Part shown: one piece after another, positions 1 through 8,327 of the stretch
Layout: each line of letters opens with the position of its first letter
Position numbering within the stretch: position 1 is the stretch's first letter
Assembly (NCBI GenBank): GCA_027295975.1
Contig: JAPUJX010000541.1
Span: 1-21,211, forward strand
Direction: 5' to 3'
DNA: 21,211 nt
Origin: Gammaproteobacteria bacterium
Lineage (GTDB): Bacteria; Pseudomonadota; Gammaproteobacteria; Pseudomonadales; Azotimanducaceae
Made by a program: the position numbers and the translations under genes
The notes under the pieces: model-generated
Seen by the model: the letters and a program-made list of their open reading frames with translations, nothing else
What the model was told of the DNA's origin: nothing
Databases searched by the model: none

Positions 1-1
1 T

Positions 2-241
2 GTCATCACGCGGCTGACGGTGTTTGGCGCTGGATACGTCACCTTGGTGTGTCTGTTGCCCGAGTTCATGATCGTGTTTTTCAACGTCACTTTTCAGCTT
101 GGCGGTACGGCGCTGCTCATCGTGGTCGTCGTTGCGATGGACTTCATGTCACAAGTCCAGGCGCACCTGATGAGCAGTCAGTATGCAAAGTTGATGGAGA
201 AGTCGAATCTCAAGAGTTATAGCCGCAAGGGACCCAGATAG
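2..241 (+). CDS. secY: Preprotein translocase subunit SecY, C-terminal fragment
   Basis: The last 79 codons of SecY are visible; the gene begins upstream of the window. SecY is the channel-forming inner-membrane subunit of the Sec translocon. The fragment holds the final membrane helix (a run rich in L, I and V followed by [11 protein letters not shown]) and the conserved cytoplasmic tail with MSSQY and LKSYSRKG, which matches the ends of gammaproteobacterial SecY proteins. It is read in frame from base 2, and an internal GTG at 20 is not a real start. rpmJ follows after 24 bases, the usual order at the end of the spc operon. Confidence 0.95.
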   Translation, partial: VITRLTVFGAGYVTLVCLLPEFMIVFFNVTFQLGGTALLIVVVVAMDFMSQVQAHLMSSQYAKLMEKSNLKSYSRKGPR

Positions 242-265
242 GCCGGTATTGGCACCGAGGTAACG

Positions 266-382
266 ATGAAAGTACGAGCATCTGTCAAAAAAATGTGCAG
301 GAACTGCAAGATCGTGAAACGCAAGGGCGTAGTTCGCGTGATCTGCAAGTCCGAGCCGCGACATAAGCAGCGTCAGGGTTAA
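266..382 (+). CDS. rpmJ: 50S ribosomal protein L36 (bL36)
   Basis: A 38-residue protein starting [15 protein letters not shown] and ending HKQRQG, the standard length for L36. It is a small protein of the large subunit. Cys11, Cys14, Cys27 and His33 form the C-C-C-H zinc site, so this is the zinc-binding form. The ATG at 266 has a GAGG at 257-260 in front of it. It lies between secY and rpsM, its usual place. It is very short and easily missed, but the sequence match is clear. Confidence 0.96.
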   Translation: MKVRASVKKMCRNCKIVKRKGVVRVICKSEPRHKQRQG

Positions 383-411
383 CCTGACTCAAGCAAACGG
401 AGCAACGATAA

Positions 412-768
412 ATGGCACGTATTGCCGGTATTAACGTACCAGACTACAAACATGCAGGTGTTTCACTGACGTATATCTACGGCATTGGAACGTCTACCGC
501 GAAACGTGTTTGTGCATCGGCGGGTGTGAAGCCCGACGCCAGAATACAGGATCTCGAAGAAGTGGATCTGGACGCGCTGCGCGCGGAGATTGCCAAAGTA
601 CGAGTGGAGGGCGACCTCCGTCGGGAAGTTGCCATGAACATAAAACGTCTCATGGATCTGCGTTGTTACAGAGGTGTTCGCCATCGGCGAGGGTTGCCGG
701 TGCATGGTCAGAGGACTCGAACGAACGCGCGCACGCGAAAAGGTCCGCGGCGCCCGATCAGGAAATAG
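412..768 (+). CDS. rpsM: 30S ribosomal protein S13 (uS13)
   Basis: A 118-residue protein, the same length as E. coli S13. S13 sits in the head of the small subunit and contacts the P-site tRNA and the B1 bridges to the large subunit. It starts [10 protein letters not shown], contains the helix-hairpin-helix-like [11 protein letters not shown] segment near residue 25, and ends in the basic tail [17 protein letters not shown] that reaches the decoding centre. It is the first gene of the alpha-operon set rpsM-rpsK-rpsD-rpoA-rplQ. In E. coli S4 represses this operon at the rpsM leader; I could not recognise that pseudoknot in the short leader here (383-411). Confidence 0.98.
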   Translation: MARIAGINVPDYKHAGVSLTYIYGIGTSTAKRVCASAGVKPDARIQDLEEVDLDALRAEIAKVRVEGDLRREVAMNIKRLMDLRCYRGVRHRRGLPVHGQRTRTNARTRKGPRRPIRK

Positions 769-777
769 GACACATCG

Positions 778-1152
778 ATGGCAGACAAAAAGAAAGTCAA
801 ACGTGTGGTCGTGGATGGAGTTGCCCACGTACACGCATCGTTCAATAACACCATCATCACGATCAGTGATCGACAGGGTAATGCGCTGTGCTGGGCGACG
901 GCCGGTGGTTCGGGTTTTCGCGGTTCTCGAAAAAGCACTCCGTTTGCGGCTCAGGTTGCTGCCGAGACCGCGGCCAACACGGCGATTGAACACGGCATGA
1001 AAAGTGTCGAGGTGCTCATCAAAGGGCCGGGTCCTGGACGGGAGTCGGCGGTGCGTGCTTTGAACGCTGCGGGGTTGAGAATTAACAGTATTGCCGACGT
1101 GACACCCATTCCGCACAATGGATGTCGACCGCCGAAACGTCGTCGTGTTTAG
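778..1152 (+). CDS. rpsK: 30S ribosomal protein S11 (uS11)
   Basis: A 124-residue protein of the small-subunit platform, close to the 129 residues of E. coli S11. Family signatures are [17 protein letters not shown] near the start, the [18 protein letters not shown] segment, and the end [15 protein letters not shown]. Only nine bases separate it from rpsM, with a TAGGA-like ribosome binding site spanning the rpsM stop. Nothing is unusual apart from a slightly shorter N-terminus than in E. coli. Confidence 0.98.
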   Translation: MADKKKVKRVVVDGVAHVHASFNNTIITISDRQGNALCWATAGGSGFRGSRKSTPFAAQVAAETAANTAIEHGMKSVEVLIKGPGPGRESAVRALNAAGLRINSIADVTPIPHNGCRPPKRRRV

Positions 1153-1174
1153 AATTGTCTGGAGAATTTAGGGT

Positions 1175-1795
1175 ATGGCCCGTTATTTAGGTCCGAAACT
1201 CAAGCTGTCCCGCCGGGAAGGTACGGATCTGTACTTGAAGAGTGGGGTGCGCCCCATCGATTCGAAGTGCAAGATCGAACAGGTTCCCGGTCAGCACGGT
1301 GCCCGCCGTACGCGACTGACCGACTACGCGGTCCAGTTGCGTGAGAAACAGAAAGTCCGGCGCTTGTACGGCGTGCTCGAAAAGCAGTTTCGAAATTACT
1401 ACAAGAAAGCGGATCGACAAAAAGGGGCAACGGGTGAGAACCTGCTGCGCTTGCTGGAAGGTCGCCTGGACAACGTAGTTTATCGTATGGGTTTCGGCTC
1501 GACCCGCGCCGAGTCGCGACAGTTGGTATCACACAAAGCCATCATGGTGAACGGCCATGTTGTGAACATTGCCTCCTATCAGGTGCATGCGGACGATATC
1601 GTTGCCGTGGTGGAAGGCGCGCGTGGACAACTACGAATTCAGTCAGCACTCCAGCTGGCAGGTCAGCGCTCACCGGTGGAATGGGTGGACGTTGATCCGG
1701 ACAAGAAGGAGGGCACTTTCAGACGCATACCCGATCGCGGTGAACTGCCTTCGGAAATTAACGAAAATCTTATCGTGGAGCTTTACTCCAAGTAA
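1175..1795 (+). CDS. rpsD: 30S ribosomal protein S4 (uS4)
   Basis: A 206-residue protein, the same length as E. coli S4. S4 is a primary 16S rRNA binder that nucleates 30S assembly and, in E. coli, represses the alpha operon. The start [19 protein letters not shown] and the S4 RNA-binding domain ([11 protein letters not shown] through [13 protein letters not shown], roughly residues 94-140) are nearly identical to the family pattern. The protein ends [11 protein letters not shown] as in E. coli. It is of the zinc-free type: the N-terminus has a single Cys (Cys32) instead of a four-Cys cluster. GGAG at about 1161-1164 is the likely ribosome binding site. Confidence 0.98.
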   Translation: MARYLGPKLKLSRREGTDLYLKSGVRPIDSKCKIEQVPGQHGARRTRLTDYAVQLREKQKVRRLYGVLEKQFRNYYKKADRQKGATGENLLRLLEGRLDNVVYRMGFGSTRAESRQLVSHKAIMVNGHVVNIASYQVHADDIVAVVEGARGQLRIQSALQLAGQRSPVEWVDVDPDKKEGTFRRIPDRGELPSEINENLIVELYSK

Positions 1796-1819
1796 TCCGA
1801 GCTCAAGGAGACGGAATCT

Positions 1820-2842
1820 ATGGCACAGTCGGTTACCGAATTTCTAACCCCTCGCCACATCGGTCTGGAGGTGATCAGCCCAACTCGGGCGAAAGTTACC
1901 CTCGAACCACTCGAGCGTGGTTTTGGTCACACGCTGGGTAACACCCTGCGGAGAATTCTGCTGTCGTCGATGCCCGGGGCTGCAGTTACGGAAGTGCAGA
2001 TTGATGGCGTGCTGCATGAATACAGCACGCTCGAAGGCGTACAGGAAGATGTCATCGACATCCTGCTCAATCTGAAAGGCATTGCGGTCGTTCTGCATGG
2101 TCAGGAAGAAGCGTTGATAACGCTCAACAAGTCTGGCACCGGACAGGTTACGGCTGGAGATTTTCAGCTGACCCAGGACGTCGAGATTGCCAACCCGGAT
2201 CACTTGATCTGTTCGTTGAACGACAATGGAGCGATTCGCATCGAAGCCCGGGTAACCTGTGGTCGTGGTTATGAACCCGTAGACACTCAAGCTGAAGAAG
2301 AGGAGATGCGGCCGATTGGCGTGCTCCGTCTGGATGCCACCTATAGTCCGATGCGACGTGTTGCGTACAGCGTTGAGAGCGCCCGTGTCGAACAGCGAAC
2401 CAATCTGGACAAGCTGGTTCTGGATCTGGAAACCAATGGCACTATCGAACCTGAGGAGGCCATTCGCCGCGCCGCAACTATTCTGCAACATCAGCTGGCG
2501 GTGTTCGTCGATATAGAGAACGAAGGTGAGCCGATAGAGGAAGAGAAGGAAGAAGAGATCGATCCGATTCTCATCCGTCCGGTTGATGACCTCGAGCTTA
2601 CCGTACGTTCTGCAAACTGTCTGAAAGCGGAGAACATCTACTATATCGGTGATCTGATTCAGCGCACGGAGGTGGAGCTGTTGAAGACGCCAAATCTCGG
2701 CAAGAAGTCGTTGACCGAAATCAAAGACGTGCTGGCGTCGCGTGGATTGTCGCTGGGTATGCGCCTGGAAAACTGGCCGCCTCCGAGCCTCAGAAGCAAC
2801 GACAAGGTCGCTCCGGAAAGCCACCGGTTGGGTACCGGGTAA
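1820..2842 (+). CDS. rpoA: DNA-directed RNA polymerase alpha subunit
   Basis: A 340-residue alpha subunit, which dimerises to seed RNA polymerase assembly and binds UP elements and activators. The N-terminal domain (about 1-235) carries the [23 protein letters not shown] assembly helix and [10 protein letters not shown]. An acidic linker (EEEKEEE, about 241-247) leads to the C-terminal domain with [10 protein letters not shown] and [17 protein letters not shown]. Arg263 is equivalent to the DNA-contacting Arg265 of E. coli. After LENWPP the protein continues for 19 residues where E. coli has six, giving a basic/polar tail. AAGGAG at about 1805-1810 serves the ATG. A 338-codon open frame on the opposite strand is a shadow of this gene. 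Confidence 0.98.
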   Translation: MAQSVTEFLTPRHIGLEVISPTRAKVTLEPLERGFGHTLGNTLRRILLSSMPGAAVTEVQIDGVLHEYSTLEGVQEDVIDILLNLKGIAVVLHGQEEALITLNKSGTGQVTAGDFQLTQDVEIANPDHLICSLNDNGAIRIEARVTCGRGYEPVDTQAEEEEMRPIGVLRLDATYSPMRRVAYSVESARVEQRTNLDKLVLDLETNGTIEPEEAIRRAATILQHQLAVFVDIENEGEPIEEEKEEEIDPILIRPVDDLELTVRSANCLKAENIYYIGDLIQRTEVELLKTPNLGKKSLTEIKDVLASRGLSLGMRLENWPPPSLRSNDKVAPESHRLGTG

Positions 2843-2859
2843 CAAGGTAATAATGAACA

Positions 2860-3258
2860 ATGCGCCATCGTAAAAGTGGACGACATCTCAATCGTACGAG
2901 CTCACATCGCCAGGCGATGTTTCGCAACATGGCGGTATCGCTCATCGAACATGAAGTGATAAAAACGACTTTGCCGAAAGCCAAGGAACTTCGCCGTGTG
3001 GCGGAACCGTTGATCACCCTGGCAAAACAAGACTCCGTTGCGAACCGGCGGCTGGCGTTTTCGCGTACCCGCGACAAGGCTGCCGTCGGTAAACTTTTCA
3101 TGGAACTGGGGCCGCGTTATCAGGATCGCCCGGGAGGCTACACCCGCATCCTCAAGTGTGGCAACCGCGTTGGTGATTCGGCGCCAATGGCCTTTATCGA
3201 GCTTGTCGACCGACCCATCCCGGATGAAGACGCGGAAGATCTCGAATCCGAAGAGTAA
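2860..3258 (+). CDS. rplQ: 50S ribosomal protein L17 (bL17)
   Basis: A 132-residue large-subunit protein found near the exit of the peptide tunnel; E. coli L17 has 127 residues. It starts [20 protein letters not shown] and contains [27 protein letters not shown] and [15 protein letters not shown]. The C-terminus is acidic ([12 protein letters not shown]). It is the last gene of the alpha operon, 17 bases after rpoA. Its stop codon lies inside a perfect inverted repeat (3250-3277) that separates it from the converging uvrA. Confidence 0.98.
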   Translation: MRHRKSGRHLNRTSSHRQAMFRNMAVSLIEHEVIKTTLPKAKELRRVAEPLITLAKQDSVANRRLAFSRTRDKAAVGKLFMELGPRYQDRPGGYTRILKCGNRVGDSAPMAFIELVDRPIPDEDAEDLESEE

Positions 3259-3277
3259 AAACGTCTTTTTACTCTTC
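3250..3277. terminator. Perfect inverted repeat between rplQ and uvrA, likely bidirectional terminator
   Basis: GAAGAGTAAAAA is followed by a four-base loop CGTC and then TTTTTACTCTTC, a perfect 12-bp stem. It sits exactly between the converging 3' ends of rplQ and uvrA and contains the rplQ stop codon (3256-3258). The A5/T5 pair lies next to the loop, not after the stem, so this is not a textbook GC-stem plus U-tract terminator. Its position and symmetry still suggest a shared transcript end. Confidence 0.55.
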
Positions 3278-3284
3278 CCCTTTC

Positions 3285-6137
3285 CTACTTCAGAACCTTC
3301 TTCAGAAAGCGGCCGGTGTGCGAGCCTTTCTTTTTCATCAGTTCCTCGGGCGTACCCACGGCAACAATCTGACCACCACCCGAGCCCCCTTCGGGACCGA
3401 GATCGATTACCCAGTCGGCGGTCTTGATGACATCCAGATTGTGTTCGATCACGACGATCGTATTACCCTGATCCCGTAGTCGATGTAACACGACCAGAAG
3501 TTGCGCGATATCGTGAAAATGTAATCCCGTAGTGGGCTCGTCGAGGATATACAACGTTTTCCCGGTGCCCCGCTTGGATAACTCACGGGAGAGTTTCACC
3601 CGTTGTGCTTCTCCGCCAGACAGGGTCGTCGCGCTCTGACCGAGCTTGATATACGAAAGTCCGACGTCCATGAGGGTCTGCAACTTGCGTGCGAGCATTG
3701 GCACCGGTTCGAAGAATACGTGCGCTTCCTCAACCGTCATATCCAGCACTTCGCTGATGTTCTTCTGTTTGTAACGTACATCCAGGGTTTCCCGGTTGTA
3801 TCTTTTACTTTTGCACACGTCGCATGGCACGTAGATATCCGGCAGAAAGTGCATCTCGACCTTGATGACCCCGTCCCCCTGACAAGCCTCGCAGCGTCCA
3901 CCCTTGACGTTGAAGCTGAAGCGACCTGGCAGATAACCCCGGGTGCGTGCTTCCTGGGTCTGCGCGAACAGTTCGCGAATGGGCGTAAAGAGCCCCGTGT
4001 AGGTCGCGGGGTTGGAGCGGGGGGTTCGACCTATGGGGCTCTGGTCGATATCAACCACCTTGTCGAGGTAATTCAAACCCTCGATGCCGTCGTGAGTTGC
4101 CGCGGTGAGCGTACTTGCCTTGTTCAGAGCCGTGGCTGCCAGCGGATACAAGGTTTGATTGATGAGGGTGGATTTGCCGGATCCCGAGACGCCGGTGACA
4201 CAGGTGAACAGCCCACAGGGAATATCGACGGAGATGTTCTGGAGATTGTTTCCCGAAGCGCCGTAGAGTCGCACGACCTTCGCCCGGTTGAAACAGGTCC
4301 GCATCTTCGGCACCGCGATGTTCAGCTTCCGGGACAGGTATTTCCCGGTAATGGAACGACGGGAATTGAGGATCTGTTCGAGGTTCCCGGCTGCCACGAT
4401 CCTGCCGCCGTGTACGCCGGCACCGGGACCTATGTCGATGATGTGGTCGGCGGAGCGTATCGCTTCTTCGTCGTGTTCCACCACCAGCACCGAATTGCCG
4501 AGATCGCGCAGGTGCTGCAGCGTGCGCAACAATCGCGCGTTGTCACGCTGGTGTAGACCGATGGATGGTTCATCGAGGATGTACATGACGCCGACCAGGC
4601 CGGCTCCGATCTGGCTTGCGAGCCGGATTCGCTGTGCTTCCCCCCCGGAAAGCGTCTCGGCGCTACGGTCCAGGGTCAGGTAATTGAGCCCGACATCGAC
4701 GAGAAACTGCATGCGAGAGCGGATTTCCTTCACAATCTTGTCCGCGATCTTGCCGCGGCGGCCGGTGAGTTTGAGCTTCTTGAAGTAGTTCAGTGTGTCT
4801 TCAATAGAACCCGCAGTGATCTGCGGTAAGTTGGTCCGTTTGATGAAAACATGCCGGGACTCTTCCCGCAGTCGCGTACCGCCGCAACCGGGGCAGCTAT
4901 GCACGCGCAGATACTTCTGCAGATTGTCGCGCACCAGGCTGGAATCGGTTTCGTGATAACGGCGTTCCATGTTCGGAATGACCCCTTCGAAACGGTGCCG
5001 GCGCCGGATGACGTCTCCGCGGTCGTTGACGTAACTGAAGTCGATCCGTTCCCGGCCGCTGCCGTAGAGAATCGCGTGCTTGTGTTTTTTCTTCAGCTTT
5101 GTGAAGGAGGCTTCCACGTCGAATCCGTAGTGGTCTGCGAGGGATGAAAGCATGTGGAAATAATAGACATTGCGCCGATCCCAGCCGCGTATGGCTCCTT
5201 CGGCCAAGGTAAGCTCGGCATTCTGTATGACCAGATCGGGGTCGAAAAACTGTTTCACCCCCAGGCCGTCGCACTCCGAGCAGGCGCCCGCAGGATTGTT
5301 GAACGAAAACATGCGCGGTTCGAGTTCGTTGATGCTGTAACCGCACACGGGGCACGCAAATCGGGCGGAAAATATCATCTCCTCCTGGTCGCCTTCAGCG
5401 CCCGCACCTTCGCCGCGGGCGTCGTCCATATCGCGAATGGTTGCGATTCCGTCGGTGAGATCAAGTGCGGTTTCGAAAGACTCAGCCAACCGCTGTTGAA
5501 CATCATCCCGTACCCGTAAACGGTCTACGACCGCCTCGATGGTATGTTTTTTGTTCTTGTCGAGATCCGGTGGATGATCCAGGTCAACCACCAGGCCGTC
5601 GATGCGCGCGCGGATGAAACCGTTCGATAACAGCTCCTGGAATACGTGCAGGTGTTCGCCCTTGCGGTCGATAACCACGGGTGCCAGCAACATGATGCGT
5701 TTGCCTTCGGGTAGGGTCATCACCTGATCGACCATCTGGCTTACGGTTTGAGCGTCCAGCGGTTTATCGTGATGGGGGCAGCGCGGCTCTCCCACCCGGG
5801 CGAAAAGCAGGCGCAGATAATCGTAGATTTCGGTAATGGTGCCGACCGTGGAACGGGGGTTGTGGGACGTGGATTTCTGTTCGATGGAGATGGCGGGAGA
5901 CAGTCCCTCGATGTGGTCGACATCGGGCTTTTCCATCAAGGAGAGGAACTGGCGCGCGTACGCCGAGAGGGATTCCACATAACGCCGCTGGCCCTCGGCA
6001 TAGAGGGTATCGAACGCCAGAGACGACTTCCCCGACCCGGACAGGCCGGTTATGACAACTAGTTTGTCGCGGGGAATGTCAATGTCGATGTTTTTTAGGT
6101 TGTGAGTCCGCGCCCCACGTACGGCTATGGTGTCCAA
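3285..6137 (-). CDS. uvrA: Excinuclease ABC subunit A
   Basis: UvrA is the damage-sensing ATPase that loads UvrB in nucleotide excision repair. Two ABC modules are present, with Walker A motifs GLSGSGKSS (Lys37, the same number as in E. coli) and GVSGSGKST, signature motifs LSGGEAQR twice, and zinc-binding pairs CPVC/CSEC and CEAC/CDVC. I chose the TTG at 6137, giving 950 residues starting (M)[15 protein letters not shown], because it aligns with E. coli MDKIEVRG and has AGGAAAG eight bases upstream. An in-frame ATG at 6173 (962 residues) is the alternative. Compared with E. coli there is a short Gly/Glu-rich insertion ([12 protein letters not shown], near residue 240) before the first zinc pair. 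It is divergent from ssb. Confidence 0.97.
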   Translation of the reverse strand: MDTIAVRGARTHNLKNIDIDIPRDKLVVITGLSGSGKSSLAFDTLYAEGQRRYVESLSAYARQFLSLMEKPDVDHIEGLSPAISIEQKSTSHNPRSTVGTITEIYDYLRLLFARVGEPRCPHHDKPLDAQTVSQMVDQVMTLPEGKRIMLLAPVVIDRKGEHLHVFQELLSNGFIRARIDGLVVDLDHPPDLDKNKKHTIEAVVDRLRVRDDVQQRLAESFETALDLTDGIATIRDMDDARGEGAGAEGDQEEMIFSARFACPVCGYSINELEPRMFSFNNPAGACSECDGLGVKQFFDPDLVIQNAELTLAEGAIRGWDRRNVYYFHMLSSLADHYGFDVEASFTKLKKKHKHAILYGSGRERIDFSYVNDRGDVIRRRHRFEGVIPNMERRYHETDSSLVRDNLQKYLRVHSCPGCGGTRLREESRHVFIKRTNLPQITAGSIEDTLNYFKKLKLTGRRGKIADKIVKEIRSRMQFLVDVGLNYLTLDRSAETLSGGEAQRIRLASQIGAGLVGVMYILDEPSIGLHQRDNARLLRTLQHLRDLGNSVLVVEHDEEAIRSADHIIDIGPGAGVHGGRIVAAGNLEQILNSRRSITGKYLSRKLNIAVPKMRTCFNRAKVVRLYGASGNNLQNISVDIPCGLFTCVTGVSGSGKSTLINQTLYPLAATALNKASTLTAATHDGIEGLNYLDKVVDIDQSPIGRTPRSNPATYTGLFTPIRELFAQTQEARTRGYLPGRFSFNVKGGRCEACQGDGVIKVEMHFLPDIYVPCDVCKSKRYNRETLDVRYKQKNISEVLDMTVEEAHVFFEPVPMLARKLQTLMDVGLSYIKLGQSATTLSGGEAQRVKLSRELSKRGTGKTLYILDEPTTGLHFHDIAQLLVVLHRLRDQGNTIVVIEHNLDVIKTADWVIDLGPEGGSGGGQIVAVGTPEELMKKKGSHTGRFLKKVLK

Positions 6138-6145
6138 TTGGCTAA

Positions 6146-6152
6146 CTTTCCT
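6146..6152 (-). promoter_or_regulatory. uvrA ribosome binding site
   Basis: AGGAAAG on the minus strand, eight bases before a TTG codon at 6137. It matters because it supports the TTG start over the ATG 36 bases further upstream, which has no comparable site in front of it. Confidence 0.6.
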
Positions 6153-6249
6153 GAAGGCGAAACGAGAAAACATAAACGGATAGAAACTTCGAGGCAAGCA
6201 GGAGAGTGACTTACGTTCCCGAGGGGTCGAACCGTAGGCTTCGTTTGAC

Positions 6250-6258
6250 TGATACGAT
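6250..6258 (+). promoter_or_regulatory. Candidate ssb extended -10 element
   Basis: TG-A-TACGAT matches the extended -10 pattern (TGn plus a hexamer with four of six consensus bases), about 50 bases before the ssb start. No good -35 box is visible. It overlaps the candidate uvrA -10 on the other strand. Confidence 0.33.
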
Positions 6259-6283
6259 AGACTGCGCGTTGAGTTCCAGACAA
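6254..6283 (-). promoter_or_regulatory. Candidate uvrA promoter
   Basis: On the minus strand TTGTCT (6283-6278) is followed after 18 bases by TATCGT (6259-6254), each matching four of six consensus positions for a sigma-70 promoter. It lies upstream of both candidate uvrA starts and overlaps the candidate ssb promoter, so the two genes would share a divergent promoter region. This is a by-eye match only. Confidence 0.3.
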
Positions 6284-6308
6284 CCAGATAAATGGAAGAG
6301 ACACGAGT

Positions 6309-6788
6309 ATGGCACGGGGGATCAACAAGGTAATTCTCATCGGTAACCTGGGCAGAGACCCGGAGACCCGGTATTCCCAGGACGGCAATCCAATCACCAA
6401 GTTCAGCGTCGCCACCAGCGACGGCTGGCGCGATAAACAAAGCGGTGAGCAGCAGGAGCGAACCGAGTGGCACGATGTGGTGTGTTTTTCCCGGCTTGCC
6501 GAAATAGCCGGCGAGTACCTGCGTAAGGGCTCCAAGGTTTATATCGAAGGCAGCCTGCGCACGAGCAACTGGGAGAAGGACGGGCAGAAACATTATCGCA
6601 CCGAGGTTATCGCTCGCGAGATGCAGATGCTCGATGGCCGCGGCGGGGAAGGCGGGGGACCTCCACCCAGTGGACCTCCACCCGGTGGACCTCCACCCAG
6701 CGGATTCGAGTCATCCGCACCCACGTCACAGCCTCAGAATGCACCCACTCTCACGGACGATGACTTCGACGACGATATACCCTTCTAG
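6309..6788 (+). CDS. ssb: Single-stranded DNA-binding protein
   Basis: A 159-residue SSB that coats single-stranded DNA in replication, recombination and repair. Residues 1 to about 110 form the OB fold, starting [19 protein letters not shown] and including [31 protein letters not shown] flexible linker follows, with three tandem GPPPS/G units (residues 117-131) encoded by a 15-bp DNA repeat. The acidic tip [10 protein letters not shown], which recruits partner proteins, is intact. GGAAGAG at 6294-6300 is the ribosome binding site. It is divergent from uvrA, an arrangement also found in E. coli and close to that in Pseudomonas. Confidence 0.97.
   Translation: MARGINKVILIGNLGRDPETRYSQDGNPITKFSVATSDGWRDKQSGEQQERTEWHDVVCFSRLAEIAGEYLRKGSKVYIEGSLRTSNWEKDGQKHYRTEVIAREMQMLDGRGGEGGGPPPSGPPPGGPPPSGFESSAPTSQPQNAPTLTDDDFDDDIPF
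6657..6701 (+). repeat. Three tandem 15-bp repeats in the ssb linker
   Basis: The unit ggacctccacccagt occurs three times with one to two base differences and in frame, encoding [15 protein letters not shown]. Near-identical copies of this kind can change number by replication slippage without breaking the reading frame. Confidence 0.9.
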
Positions 6789-6825
6789 GGCTGAGTAATT
6801 TCCGGAGATGCGCCTGGCTGGTGAG

Positions 6826-7629
6826 TTAAAACCCCAGCTCGCCGTATGCTATCGCCAGCAAGATGAGTCCCAGGGTCAACCGGTAGACGACGAAGGGAAA
6901 CATGCCTATCCGTTCCACGAGACGGACGAAAACATGAATACAGACATAGGCGCTGGCAAACGCGATTAAGCCTCCCACCGCCAGATCCAGCCACTGTACC
7001 CCATGAGGAACCTCCATCAGGTCCAGGGTGGTCAAGAGACCGGCACCCGCGATCGCGGGGATCGAAAGCAGAAACGAAAAGCGGGCTGCCCTGCTGCGGG
7101 TCAGGCCGAGAACCAACGCGGCCGTGATGGTCACCCCCGAACGCGAGGCCCCGGGAATGATCGCGAGGGCTTGTGCGGCACCGATGATCGCGGCGTGTAC
7201 CCAGGAGATGTCGGTGAGTTTCGGACGGCCTCGGTCCGCGCCCCACAGCAGCAGGCCAAACCCGATAGTCGTGACGGCGATCACGCCGACCGAGCGTAGT
7301 TCGGTCGCGACCCAATCTCGCAGCACGAACCCGCAAACGGCCACCGGTAATGTTGCGAGGCAGATCTTGAGCAGAAGATCGAGGTGACGGTCGTATTGGT
7401 GTTTGCTCGCCAGCAGCCAGCCACTGGCTGCAAACCTGGCGAGATCCACCCGGTAATAGCCCATTACCGCCAGCAGCGTGCCGAGATGCACCGCGACGTC
7501 GAATGGGAGGCCCTGATCCGGCCAGAGGCGGAGTTGTGCCGGGAGAATGAGGTGTGCGGAACTCGAAATCGGGAGGAATTCCGTGAGGCCCTGAATCAGG
7601 GCCAATATGATGATCTGCAGCCAATCCAC
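6826..7629 (-). CDS. uppP: Undecaprenyl-diphosphatase UppP (BacA)
   Basis: An integral inner-membrane phosphatase that converts undecaprenyl diphosphate to the monophosphate, recycling the lipid carrier for peptidoglycan and other glycans. The protein is almost wholly hydrophobic, with several membrane helices. It has the two family signatures: QGLTEFLPISSSAH near residue 15 and PGASRSGVT in the middle. The GTG at 7629 gives 267 residues starting (M)DWLQIIILALIQG, the typical length and N-terminus. The frame stays open upstream to 7710, but that would run into the divergent gene at 7696. There is no strong ribosome binding site. Convergent with ssb (37-base gap). It fits functionally with the cell-wall cluster further along. 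Confidence 0.95.
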   Translation of the reverse strand: MDWLQIIILALIQGLTEFLPISSSAHLILPAQLRLWPDQGLPFDVAVHLGTLLAVMGYYRVDLARFAASGWLLASKHQYDRHLDLLLKICLATLPVAVCGFVLRDWVATELRSVGVIAVTTIGFGLLLWGADRGRPKLTDISWVHAAIIGAAQALAIIPGASRSGVTITAALVLGLTRSRAARFSFLLSIPAIAGAGLLTTLDLMEVPHGVQWLDLAVGGLIAFASAYVCIHVFVRLVERIGMFPFVVYRLTLGLILLAIAYGELGF

Positions 7630-7695
7630 GGCGGCGCAGTCTAACGACCGTGGCGGGAAAGCGCGACCGGGCGAGTAGCATGCTAATGTTGGCAA

Positions 7696-8298
7696 ATGGG
7701 CGATCGCCACGAAATTCCGTTGTTTCCCCTGGGTGTTGTTCTGTTCGAAGGTGGTCAGCTGCCTCTACAGATATTCGAAACCCGTTATCTGGATATGGTG
7801 AGCCGCTGTCTGCGAGAAGAGGTGCCCTTTGGCGCCGTGTTGATTCGCCGTGGCCGCGATTCCCGGTCGAGCCCCGATGACCGCCAGCCGGATGTTTTCG
7901 AGGTGGGGAGCGAGGCGACGATCGTGAACTTCAATCAGCTCAGTAATGGCCGCCTGGGTATCGTTGTCCACGGTGGGCGCAAATTCCGGATTCTGGAAAG
8001 CTGGGAGCAGTCAGACCACCTGCTGCTTGGAAAAGTGGAGTACCTGCCCGGGGAACCCGAGGTGGCAATCGGTAAAGAGCATCATGCTCTGGTGGAAATC
8101 CTGAAAGAACTCATGAAACATCCGATGATCGAGAAGCTCGAGCTCGACATCGATTTTGCCGATGCACGCTCCGTGGGACGGCGCCTGGCGGAGCTGTTGC
8201 CCATCGAGGTTGAAATCAAGCAAAGCCTTCTCCAGCTTCAATGGCCGCGGGAACGCCTTTCCGAGATTACCCGGTTGGTCACCAAGCTGCGCGGCTGA
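7696..8298 (+). CDS. LON peptidase substrate-binding domain protein
   Basis: A 200-residue protein made only of the N-terminal LON-type domain; the AAA ATPase and protease parts of Lon are absent. Family features are [25 protein letters not shown] (residues 7-31), the [17 protein letters not shown] segment and the helical C-terminal half ending [17 protein letters not shown]. Stand-alone proteins of this type are widespread in Proteobacteria and their role is unclear; substrate or chaperone-like binding is only inferred from Lon. The ATG at 7696 has no clear ribosome binding site. It is divergent from uppP and lies 29 bases before proA, so it may be co-transcribed with proA. Confidence 0.9.
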   Translation: MGDRHEIPLFPLGVVLFEGGQLPLQIFETRYLDMVSRCLREEVPFGAVLIRRGRDSRSSPDDRQPDVFEVGSEATIVNFNQLSNGRLGIVVHGGRKFRILESWEQSDHLLLGKVEYLPGEPEVAIGKEHHALVEILKELMKHPMIEKLELDIDFADARSVGRRLAELLPIEVEIKQSLLQLQWPRERLSEITRLVTKLRG

Positions 8299-8315
8299 AC
8301 CGTGGCCCGGTGGAG

Positions 8316-8321
8316 TATAAT
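8316..8321 (+). promoter_or_regulatory. Perfect -10 hexamer just before proA
   Basis: TATAAT matches the sigma-70 -10 consensus at all six positions and ends six bases before the proA ATG (8328). A start of transcription at the usual distance would fall on or next to the ATG, giving a leaderless message. The -35 region (about 8293-8299, ggctgaa) is poor. It may be a chance match. Confidence 0.35.
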
Positions 8322-8327
8322 TGGCCC

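Noticed and set aside
1844..2860. 338-codon open frame antisense to rpoA
   Set aside because: rpoA is a clear gene across the whole stretch. The antisense protein has no recognisable domain and is explained by codon bias.
3603..4556. 317-codon open frame antisense to uvrA
   Set aside because: Lies entirely within conserved uvrA sequence and has no recognisable motifs.
6138..6593. Open frame extending uvrA upstream by more than 140 codons
   Set aside because: It runs antisense through ssb, shows no homology to UvrA, and the family start aligns at TTG 6137 with a good ribosome binding site.
6785..7681. 298-codon open frame on the minus strand in another frame of uppP
   Set aside because: Composition is Arg/Pro/Gly-rich with no membrane segments; the uppP frame carries the family motifs.
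7676..7685. Perfect 10-bp palindrome TAGCATGCTA between uppP and the LON-domain gene
   Set aside because: Too short to claim an operator, and no second copy was noticed nearby.
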